DNA from: JAUWCW01 sp030609125 [NCBI: Candidatus Rokuibacteriota bacterium]
GTDB lineage: Bacteria > JAUVQV01
DNA: 12,819 nt
NCBI GenBank assembly: GCA_030609125.1
Contig: JAUWCW010000022.1
Span: 1-12,819 of the forward strand
Direction of reading: 5' to 3'
Position numbers and translations under genes: made by a program
Shown here: positions 6,745-12,469 of the stretch, piece by piece
Position numbering within the stretch: the first letter of the stretch is position 1
How the letters are laid out: every line of letters begins with the position of its first letter
Notes under the pieces: model-generated
Database searches by the model: none
What the model was told of the DNA's origin: nothing
Seen by the model: the letters and a program-made list of their open reading frames with translations, nothing else

Positions 6745-7590
6745 TTACCTCCCTCTCAGCAGGCCGACGAGAGCCCGCAACGCGAGACCGAGCAGCAGCA
6801 TCCAGTAGAGAACGGAAAAGGACCATCCCGCCAGGCCGAGCCTCCAGCCGGGAAGAACGAGAGGATTCATGCCCGCCCCCCGGAGACTCCCCTCCGAAGC
6901 GCCGTCGTGGCAGCGTCCCGCCGGGCCGGAGGGGATGGCGCCGGAGGTGCATGTGCCGGCCAGCTGCCCGGGGTTGACCGACGACTCCTCGTTGTCGGGG
7001 GCAAGGATGCGGTGCGCCGTGTGGCAGTCGGGACAGGAGGGAGCGCGCCTGTTTCCCCGGGAGAGGGCGAGGTAGTGCACGTCCCGGAAATAGGTTCGAA
7101 CGTGATCCGCTTCGGTGTGGCAGGCGGCGCACTGGCGGACCTCCCCGGCAAGGTCCCGCCGGGTGATCTCCTTCAGCGACGAGGCGGGGTGACAGACCAT
7201 GCAGGAGATCTTCTCCGCCTTCGTCTCCCCGTGCACGCTGGTCGTGTAGGTCCAGAAGAGAGACTCGTGTGAGTAGGGATTGCCCCTCTGGTCGCGCTGG
7301 TGGCAAACCTGCCCGCAGCTGATCTCCTTCGAGGCGTCCTGGTGGGGAATGGCGGAGATGTCCGAGTGGCACTCGCGGCAGTTGAGCAGAGAGTGCACTG
7401 AGGATTCGAAAAAGGAGGCGGAAACGCCGAGCTGCCTCGCCTCGCCCCCCTTCTGGGCGAAAAATCCCTCCAGCCCGTGGCAGCGGTAGCAGTCCTCATC
7501 GTCGGCGCCGTGACAGACGACGGGCATCAAGAAGAGCAGCAGCCCGGCCGTCAGGAAACGGAGCCCCGCCTTTAGTCCGCTATTCAACAT
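6745..7590 (-). CDS. Multihaem c-type cytochrome with C-terminal membrane anchor
   Basis: A 281-aa protein with a signal peptide (hydrophobic 9-25, likely cut near 29) and one C-terminal membrane helix at about 255-277 followed by a basic end, so the haem domain lies in the periplasm against the inner membrane. Five CXXCH motifs have first Cys at 34, 71, 130, 154 and 186. Two non-standard candidates are CGQVCH (Cys92, CX3CH) and a CX12CH from Cys214 to His228. Recurring S-V-H or D-V-H stretches before the motifs (SSVHSLLN, TSVHGETK, RDVHYLAL) could give distal ligands. ATG 7590 overlaps the tonB-like gene by 11 nt and has GAGGT close upstream. With the cytochrome b gene just downstream it fits a quinol-oxidising membrane complex; haem number is 5 certain, up to 7. 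Confidence 0.88.
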   Translation of the reverse strand: MLNSGLKAGLRFLTAGLLLFLMPVVCHGADDEDCYRCHGLEGFFAQKGGEARQLGVSASFFESSVHSLLNCRECHSDISAIPHQDASKEISCGQVCHQRDQRGNPYSHESLFWTYTTSVHGETKAEKISCMVCHPASSLKEITRRDLAGEVRQCAACHTEADHVRTYFRDVHYLALSRGNRRAPSCPDCHTAHRILAPDNEESSVNPGQLAGTCTSGAIPSGPAGRCHDGASEGSLRGAGMNPLVLPGWRLGLAGWSFSVLYWMLLLGLALRALVGLLRGR

Positions 7591-8764
7591 AGAACCTCAC
7601 GTCCACGTGCACCTCGGCCCTGACCCTGTCGAACGACCACCCGCCGATGGCCTTCTCGACAGCATCGATCAGCTTGCTGAACCCCTGTCTCTCTTCCTGC
7701 CTGGGACGCTTGACGTGAACCCCGGTGATGTTCCCGCCGTCATCCACGTCGACCACAAGGTAGACCCTGCACCAGCCCTGCTGAAAATTGCTCTTCGTGA
7801 AGATTAGCCCAGGATAGGTTATGTAGTCAAAATTCTCCTCGATGGCGGTAGGCGGGTAGCTTTTGACGACCATCTGGACACGGCGATCCAGGCTCTTTAC
7901 ATCCGGCTCGATATGCCTCTCCTCCGCTTTTCCCCCCTGCCCCGGTCGGTAGATGCCGACGAAGGCGAGACGACCGCCCTTTTTCAGGTCCTTTGTCTGC
8001 GGTGGTGGAGTCAGGTAGCCTGGCACGTCGTGAAAGACGATCGTGTACGGGCCGAAGGGCAGGTCTTCAAAGAAGGCCCGCCCCGGCTGTGTCATTCCGA
8101 GAGGGATCCCGTCGGGACGGCGGATCTCGAAGGAGGCCCCCGGAACGTCGTTGATGATAACCTCCACCTCGACGCTGCGGGTGTACTTGCCGACGAAGAC
8201 GATCTTGCTCTCTGCCTCCAGCGTTTTGGTGCTGATGGGGGGGGTTTTGTGTCCCGGCACGGGATGGAAGGTCGCGGTGTAGTCCCCCGTGGGCACGTCT
8301 TTCCGCGTCCAGAAGGTGCCGAAGCCGTAATACTCCGTGGGGCCGGAGACCGTGAAGGTGGCGGCGGACAGATCGGTGACAACGCTCAAGACCGTCTCGC
8401 CTGCGGCCTCTTCTTCTTCGGGCGGTGGGATTTCTCCCAGGACGTCTTCGATACCGCCGGACTCCTCATCGGAGACAACAGTCTCTTCCCCTATCGTCTC
8501 GGGGCCTTTTTCAAGGACTTTTGCATCGGGCGGGGGTAGCTTCCTTGAAGGTGCCGGCCGCGGATCCCCGGATATATCCGAGACCGTCTGGAAAAGCCGA
8601 ACGACCATGAGCTTCTCCCTCTCCTTTTCCTCCTCCGCCCACTGGTAGATCTGGATTCCTCCGATGAAGACGAAGATGTGGATGAAGACGGAGGCCCCGA
8701 TGGCTATGACAGTCGCCAGCCGCTCCCGGCGCGTTTTCTGGGTTTCGGGATTGATTTCTACCAT
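7580..8764 (-). CDS. TonB-like energy transducer with two tandem beta domains
   Basis: A 394-aa protein with a single N-terminal membrane helix (about 17-38, containing an SxxxH-like SVFIHIF pattern as in TonB) and a cytosolic basic N-terminus. A short Pro-rich part (RPAPSRKLPPP) and a Glu-rich segment (89-123) follow. Residues 125-195 and 199-273 form two similar domains, each ending with a Tyr-Thr stretch, a VPG turn, TPP and an I/AFVG strand. The C-terminal domain (about 290-394) begins with SYPPTA and has GWCRVYLVVDVDDGGNITGV and the IGGWSF signature of TonB C-terminal domains. TonB spans the periplasm and passes ExbB/ExbD-derived energy to outer membrane receptors. It is larger than the usual 240 aa or so because of the inserted repeats. 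No strong ribosome site precedes ATG 8764; it starts 28 nt after exbD and may be coupled to it. Confidence 0.85.
   Translation of the reverse strand: MVEINPETQKTRRERLATVIAIGASVFIHIFVFIGGIQIYQWAEEEKEREKLMVVRLFQTVSDISGDPRPAPSRKLPPPDAKVLEKGPETIGEETVVSDEESGGIEDVLGEIPPPEEEEAAGETVLSVVTDLSAATFTVSGPTEYYGFGTFWTRKDVPTGDYTATFHPVPGHKTPPISTKTLEAESKIVFVGKYTRSVEVEVIINDVPGASFEIRRPDGIPLGMTQPGRAFFEDLPFGPYTIVFHDVPGYLTPPPQTKDLKKGGRLAFVGIYRPGQGGKAEERHIEPDVKSLDRRVQMVVKSYPPTAIEENFDYITYPGLIFTKSNFQQGWCRVYLVVDVDDGGNITGVHVKRPRQEERQGFSKLIDAVEKAIGGWSFDRVRAEVHVDVRFYVE
7946..8392 (-). repeat. Two-unit protein repeat inside the TonB-like protein
   Basis: Residues 125-195 (8180-8392) and 199-273 (7946-8170) align by eye. 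Unit 1 has DVPTGDYTATFHPVPGHKTPP and unit 2 has LPFGPYTIVFHDVPGYLTPP at the same place, followed by KTLEAESKIVFVGKYT and KDLKKGGRLAFVGIYR. The pattern resembles PEGA or other small surface beta domains, but I cannot assign the family with certainty. Confidence 0.7.
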
Positions 8765-8792
8765 TGCGGGCGGGGCATGAGAGGACTCGCTG

Positions 8793-9200
8793 TCAGGGCT
8801 TTTCTTCTTCCGTGGGCAGGGCGATATTCGTGATCCCCGCCTGGAGCAGCTCGTCGAGCACGTCGATGACGATCCGGTACCTGACCCCTTGGTCGCTCTT
8901 GACGAGGACGAAGCTCTCCGGGCTGCCTGCGATCTTCTCCAGGGTGCCCTGGCCGAGAGCCCCCAGTTCCACCGCCTCTCCGTCGAGGTAAAGTTTCTCT
9001 TCCTTGTCGATGGAGATGATCACGTTTTCCTGGGAAATGTCCTGCTGCACCGTGGACTGGGGCAGGCGCATCTCTATGCCCTTTTCGACGTTGAAGACCG
9101 TTCCGACCATGAAGAAGATGATAAGCAGGAAGGTGATGTCCGCCATGGAAGCGGTGGGGATGATCTCCGCCTCGTCTTCGAAGCTGCGCTTAAATTTCAA
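8793..9200 (-). CDS. exbD: ExbD/TolR-family proton-channel subunit
   Basis: A 135-aa protein of normal family length. A short cytosolic N-terminus (FKRSFEDEAEIIPTASM) leads into one membrane helix at about 21-38 that carries the conserved Asp21 (MADITFLLIIFFMV), the proton-carrying residue of ExbD/TolR. A periplasmic domain follows, with VIISIDKEEKLYLDGEAV and the ending VLDELLQAGITNIALPTEE. It start at TTG 9200: there is an in-frame TGA six codons upstream and no ATG or GTG between, and a G-rich ribosome site lies before it. It overlaps exbB by 11 nt. With ExbB it forms the motor that uses proton-motive force to drive the TonB-like protein encoded next. Confidence 0.93.
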   Translation of the reverse strand: MKFKRSFEDEAEIIPTASMADITFLLIIFFMVGTVFNVEKGIEMRLPQSTVQQDISQENVIISIDKEEKLYLDGEAVELGALGQGTLEKIAGSPESFVLVKSDQGVRYRIVIDVLDELLQAGITNIALPTEEEKP

Positions 9201-9855
9201 GGTATTCCCCCCCGATCATGTCTCGCTGAGCAGTGCGCCTGGCGAGTTTCTCTTCCAGATCGGTGAGGCCGTCCAGGAACTTGATGGAGCTTTCCTGCAT
9301 TTCCAGAACAAAGCGGTTGATCCAGTGTATGAAGATGTACTGGGCGAAGACGGTGGGAATGGCCACGCCGAGGCCCCCCGCGGTGGTGATGAGGGACTGG
9401 GAGATGCCGCCCGCCACCACCTGCGGGTCGCCGAGCCCGCTGGCCGCTATGGACTCGAAGGCCTTGACCATGCCGATGACGGTCCCGAAAAAGCCGATGA
9501 GCGGCGACAGTTTGCCGATTGTCCCCAGGACGATGAGGTTGCGCTCCATCTTGGCCACTTCCACCGAGCCCGACCCTTCGATGGCCTTTTCGATCTCCTC
9601 CCTGCTGCGCTGGTGTTTCTTGAGGGCTTCCCGGAAGACGGAACCGAGCGGGCCCTGGTACTCCTCGCAGATCGCGGCGGCCTCCTCGATCTGGTTGCCG
9701 CTCAGCGCCTCGTTGATCTTCGTCATGAATTCCTTGGTGTCCATGCGGGCGCGGCGAAGGAACCAGAAGCGCTCGGCTATGATGGCCAGGGACATAATGG
9801 AGAGAACCGCCAGCGGATACATGACGGGCCCGCCCCTGATGAAAAGTTCTAGCAT
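9190..9855 (-). CDS. exbB: ExbB/TolQ/MotA-family proton-channel subunit
   Basis: A 221-aa inner membrane protein with three membrane segments (about 12-33, 108-130 and 150-178) and the family signature in the second and third: GTIGKLSPLIGFFGTVIGM, then the GGISQSLITTAGGLGVAIPT helix with conserved small residues and hydroxyls lining the channel. The cytosolic part between helices 1 and 2 is alpha-helical, as in ExbB. ATG 9855 has AAGGAG with 6-nt spacing and lies 58 nt after the 13-haem cytochrome. The adjacent exbD and TonB-like genes favour ExbB over TolQ, since no tolA, tolB or pal is present. It builds the pentameric ring around ExbD. Confidence 0.93.
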   Translation of the reverse strand: MLELFIRGGPVMYPLAVLSIMSLAIIAERFWFLRRARMDTKEFMTKINEALSGNQIEEAAAICEEYQGPLGSVFREALKKHQRSREEIEKAIEGSGSVEVAKMERNLIVLGTIGKLSPLIGFFGTVIGMVKAFESIAASGLGDPQVVAGGISQSLITTAGGLGVAIPTVFAQYIFIHWINRFVLEMQESSIKFLDGLTDLEEKLARRTAQRDMIGGEYLEI

Positions 9856-9913
9856 TGTTCGCTCCTTCGCGGTCTGTCGGTTTAGGGTCGGCGGGGATCT
9901 CTGCCGACCGGCG

Positions 9914-11305
9914 TCAGTGCCTCCCGTGGCAGGGCGAGCAGATCTCGTTGTAGGTCGCCAGGCGGAGGCGGTTCTCCTCGTCCGCCCCGATCCCGGCGGG
10001 CCCTCTCAGCACACCCCGTTCGTGGGGGTTGTGGCAGGTGACGCAGGTTATGGTGTTGTTTGCTTCGAGAGGGAGGATGACGAGCCGCTCCCCCTCGTAG
10101 TCGCGCAGGGTCCTGAGCATCTCTTCGGGGATCTCACGGAGGTGCTCTCCGCTCGGGTGGGGACCGAGGGGATGACAGGAGAAACAGAGTGACTTCGGGT
10201 CGTCCGTGAAGTCGTTCGGTCCCAGCTCGAACCCCTCTTCGGGCAGGGTCACGTGACAGTAGAGACACTGTTTCTTCCTGAGGTTCCCCGCATCGTCTAT
10301 CTGATCGTGCGGGTTGAGATTGACCACGGAGCGGCCCTCGTGGCAGCGGACGCAAAAGTCTTCCACTGCGTTGTAGGGACCTCCCCTGAGAAAGCGGGGA
10401 TTGTCCTTTGTTACCGTGTTGTCGCACTCGTACGGGTCGTGGCAGGTGACACAGGTGATCTTCTCGTTTTCCAGGGGAAAATCGGAAAAGTCCATCTTCC
10501 AGGATCCCGGGCTGGACACCACCCCGAGGGGATGGTGAACCGCTTCTTCGTGGCAGCGCTGGCACATGGCGTCGGCGTCGCCTTCCTTGCGAAAGCTGAC
10601 GGGGACGCCTGGCTGGGGAGTGTCCCGGTGGCAGGAGAGACAGAAGATCTTGCCGCCGTGAGGGTTGATGCCGCGGCCCTCGATGAGAAGAAGAGAGTAC
10701 TCTTCCCGGAGGGAAGGATAGAGAAGGGTCGAGCCGTGCGCCTGGTGGCAGCTGAGGCAGGTCACGCTCTTGCGGGGCTGGTTGCCTCTCGGATAATGCG
10801 TCGCGTCAACGCCGTCATGACACTTTCGGCAGAAGGGACTCACGCCCCCGGAGCCGAAAGGGAAGGGCTCGGCCAGCTTGCCCCGCGTCGAGCCCGGGTC
10901 GGTGGCGTGGCACCTGGTGCACTCCAGGCTGTCGTGGGAGTTGGTGAAACCCTCCTCGTCGCCGTCTCCGGCGGAGGGGGCGAGGGAACTCGCCGCGGGG
11001 ATGTGTACCACCGCTCCACCCTCTGTTCCTTCGGGGAGAATCACGATCCAGAAGTTCTTCTTCCCCTCCTTGTGACAAGTCAGGCAGGAATGGGCCACGA
11101 CGGCGTGCGGCCCTTCCTGCTCGGGGGTGAAGATGCGCGTGCCCGCGCCGCCGTCTTCCACGGGGCTCTTGTGACAGTGCAGGCAGCCTTCGCGAAGGTG
11201 GGGATTGAGGATTCTCTCGCCGGCGCGCACCGGGACTGAAGTTGCGCCGCACCACGCCGCCAGCAGAACCGCAAGCAGAAGTGATTTGTAGGTCCTTGGA
11301 ATCAT
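9914..11305 (-). CDS. 13-haem secreted c-type cytochrome
   Basis: A 463-aa protein with a Sec signal peptide (hydrophobic 8-20, likely cut after VRA at 28) and no other membrane segment. Thirteen CXXCH motifs have first Cys at 41, 74, 129, 159, 183, 222, 248, 285, 318, 347, 374, 421 and 456; the last ends three residues before the C-terminus. Three read CXXCHxxH or similar (CLSCHQAH, CVTCHDPY, CVTCHNPH), and NPH and HP stretches recur as likely second ligands. The wide haem spacing (about one per 36 aa) resembles the 30-haem protein, though the sequences differ. It is probably a periplasmic or outer-membrane-associated electron carrier. ATG 11305 starts 5 nt after the previous stop; the frame stays open to 11770, but that part shadows the small upstream gene. 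Confidence 0.92.
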   Translation of the reverse strand: MIPRTYKSLLLAVLLAAWCGATSVPVRAGERILNPHLREGCLHCHKSPVEDGGAGTRIFTPEQEGPHAVVAHSCLTCHKEGKKNFWIVILPEGTEGGAVVHIPAASSLAPSAGDGDEEGFTNSHDSLECTRCHATDPGSTRGKLAEPFPFGSGGVSPFCRKCHDGVDATHYPRGNQPRKSVTCLSCHQAHGSTLLYPSLREEYSLLLIEGRGINPHGGKIFCLSCHRDTPQPGVPVSFRKEGDADAMCQRCHEEAVHHPLGVVSSPGSWKMDFSDFPLENEKITCVTCHDPYECDNTVTKDNPRFLRGGPYNAVEDFCVRCHEGRSVVNLNPHDQIDDAGNLRKKQCLYCHVTLPEEGFELGPNDFTDDPKSLCFSCHPLGPHPSGEHLREIPEEMLRTLRDYEGERLVILPLEANNTITCVTCHNPHERGVLRGPAGIGADEENRLRLATYNEICSPCHGRH

Positions 11306-11310
11306 GACTT

Positions 11311-11715
11311 CTATTCCTCTTCCCTGACAGCCCTTACCGCCGAGCGTATCACAAAGATCCGCTTGTTGTTGCTGCGGGGGTCGGCGGGAAAGAGATAGAA
11401 GCCGTTGCCGAGGAGCCCGGCGCCTATCGACGTGCCCCGCAGGGCCTCGCCGTCCCTGAAGGTTACGACCATGCGCTTGCCGATCTTGTCTTTTGGAAGC
11501 TGCAGCTTGCGCTCGCTGTAGTTCCGGTCCCCCTCCAGGGAATGGACGAAAAAGACGGCTTTCAACTCCTCCAGGCGCACCTCGACAAGGCGGGAAGATG
11601 CCCCGGGGTGACTCTCCTCGATGGTGAAGGTCTCCCTGAGGGGCTTGAAGTCGGAAGTGCTTCCCCTGACGGTCCGCCCCGACCGGTAGCGGGCTACCAC
11701 TTGCTGAGTTGCCAA
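11311..11715 (-). CDS. Small conserved protein with two similar halves, DUF6982-like (first gene of the operon)
   Basis: A 134-aa protein without signal peptide or membrane helix, so cytosolic. The N-terminal half has VVARYRSGRTVRGSTSDFKP and a LKAVFFVHSLEG strand; the second half repeats the scheme with MVVTFRDGEALRGTS, GFYLFP and RIFVIRSAVRAV. This looks like two small Sm-like beta units, as in DUF6982-type proteins common in deltaproteobacterial genomes (family name from memory). The start is TTG 11715: the codon directly upstream is an in-frame TAA, and GGAG lies 7 nt before it, so no longer version is possible. It leads the operon, 5 nt before the 13-haem cytochrome. Its role is unknown; a regulatory or assembly function is only a guess. 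Confidence 0.78.
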   Translation of the reverse strand: MATQQVVARYRSGRTVRGSTSDFKPLRETFTIEESHPGASSRLVEVRLEELKAVFFVHSLEGDRNYSERKLQLPKDKIGKRMVVTFRDGEALRGTSIGAGLLGNGFYLFPADPRSNNKRIFVIRSAVRAVREEE

Positions 11716-11837
11716 TTATTCTCTCCGGTGATGCTGCCGGAAGACTTGCAGATGGAGGAGAAAAAGTCAACGTTTCAGAGGATGTTTGATCTATAATGGA
11801 CGGTGGGTGACGAGCGCTCGAAGCATGGGAGGGCAGG
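11716..11837. promoter_or_regulatory. Divergent intergenic region between the cytochrome operon and the cupin gene
   Basis: This 122-nt gap must hold the promoters of both divergent units. On the plus strand there is a perfect TATAAT at 11792-11797, about 40 nt before the cupin start; the hexamer 17 nt upstream (AACGTT, 11769-11774) is a poor -35. On the minus strand TTGACT (11765-11770) is a good -35, but the hexamer 17 nt further (AAGTCT, 11742-11747) is a poor -10, so the operon promoter may need an activator. The two -35 elements overlap, so activity in one direction could exclude the other. Confidence 0.5.
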
Positions 11838-12173
11838 ATGAAAGCCTATCGCATCAGGGATTTCTTCGATCCTAAATTCAACGAGTACATCGTGGGCCCG
11901 AAACAGACCGGGAGCCGTGGGACGTACCTTGCTTACGGCGAGGTCGACCCGGGGGCGAGCAGGCGGCTCTCTCCCGGGAAGGGGCACGAGGAGATCCTGA
12001 CGGTCCTCTCCGGAAGCGCTCTGCTGAAAAGCGCCTCAGGCGAACTGGCCCTTGTCGAGGGGGACGCGGTCTACCTGGACCAGGACTTCGAAGGGGAACT
12101 TGAGGCCGGGGTGGACCGGGCGGTGCGCTACCTCTCTTCCGGAGGGCACGTCCCGGGCGGTCATGACCACTGA
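11838..12173 (+). CDS. Small cupin-domain protein
   Basis: A 111-aa cytosolic protein with ATG 11838 preceded by GGGAGGGCAGG. The single beta-barrel shows the cupin scheme: VDPGASRRLSPGKGHEEILTVLSG (first motif, with His50 and Glu52 as possible metal ligands), then SGELALVEGDAVYLDQD (second motif). The canonical pair of histidines in motif 1 is reduced to one. The C-terminus is His-rich (GGHVPGGHDH), which could bind metal. The substrate or metal is not evident; small single-domain cupins range from enzymes to ligand sensors. It is transcribed away from the cytochrome operon and followed by 296 nt without an established gene. Confidence 0.82.
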   Translation: MKAYRIRDFFDPKFNEYIVGPKQTGSRGTYLAYGEVDPGASRRLSPGKGHEEILTVLSGSALLKSASGELALVEGDAVYLDQDFEGELEAGVDRAVRYLSSGGHVPGGHDH

Positions 12174-12232
12174 CGGGCCGCTGGCAAGGCGCAGGCGGGG
12201 GCTTCTATCTCTGTCCCGCCGAGGGAAAACAC

Positions 12233-12261
12233 TTGACATTTCACCGGTCAGATTCGAGAAT
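12233..12261 (+). promoter_or_regulatory. Likely sigma70-type promoter of the polysaccharide export gene
   Basis: Perfect TTGACA at 12233-12238, a 17-nt spacer, and GAGAAT at 12256-12261 (4 of 6 matches to TATAAT). It lies about 209 nt upstream of the export gene start, so the transcript would have a leader of about 200 nt, in which the structure described next is located. Confidence 0.6.
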
Positions 12262-12316
12262 CACACGGAAGTTTGCTGATTTACAGTATTTTTTGCATCG
12301 ATCAGGAGGCTGAGTC

Positions 12317-12427
12317 ATGCTCGGTGTTGTCGGGTCCCATCGTACCAAGGGCGCGCAGTCTCTGCGCGGCGATGGTGGCGGTTGCAAGGCACCACCCGGC
12401 AGCGAAGATCCGTCTTTTTCTTGGTGA
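12317..12427 (+). CDS. Possible 36-aa leader peptide
   Basis: An ATG at 12317 has a near-ideal ribosome site, AGGAGG at 12304-12309 with 7-nt spacing, and opens a 36-codon frame ending at TGA 12427, 42 nt before the export gene. The peptide (MLGVVGSHRTKGAQ at its start, GSEDPSFSW at its end) has no signal peptide or recognisable domain. The same bases form strong RNA helices, so this could be a translated leader that controls folding, or the ribosome site may be coincidental. Confidence 0.35.
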   Translation: MLGVVGSHRTKGAQSLRGDGGGCKAPPGSEDPSFSW

Positions 12428-12455
12428 CTACCGGCCCGTCCTGGTGCGGGCCCGG
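12325..12455 (+). promoter_or_regulatory. Structured 5' leader RNA upstream of the export gene, class unknown
   Basis: A long-range helix pairs 12325-12335 with 12394-12404 (11 bp including three G-U pairs). Inside it, CCATCG (12337-12342) pairs with CGATGG (12370-12375), and within that CGCGCAG (12352-12358) pairs with CTGCGCG (12362-12368) around a TCT loop. GGTG (12374-12377) could instead pair with CACC (12390-12393), giving a competing fold. A further hairpin, GGCCCG with CGGGCC (about 12433-12452), sits just before the G-rich ribosome site of the export gene. The layout suggests a regulatory leader or riboswitch, but it matches no riboswitch consensus I know. Confidence 0.42.
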
Positions 12456-12469
12456 GGGGGAGGGATGCT

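Noticed and set aside
5806-7272. Long open frame on the plus strand (about 488 codons), antisense to three operon genes
   Set aside because: It opposes well-supported cytochrome and cytochrome b genes, has no ribosome site or recognisable domain, and its composition (rich in Arg, Gly, Val, Pro) is what antisense GC-rich coding sequence gives.
11306-11770. N-terminal extension of the 13-haem cytochrome
   Set aside because: It shadows the small gene at 11311-11715 and would place the signal peptide 155 residues inside the protein.
12194-12220. Hairpin GGCGGG/CCCGCC after the cupin gene as an intrinsic terminator
   Set aside because: Only 6 bp with a 15-nt loop, followed by gagggaaaac rather than a T-run.
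12320-12420. c-di-GMP (GEMM) riboswitch ahead of the export gene
   Set aside because: The position would fit biologically, but the conserved GEMM joining sequences (AGGGCAAACC-like and GACGCAAAGCC-like blocks) are absent, so I call only an unclassified structured leader.
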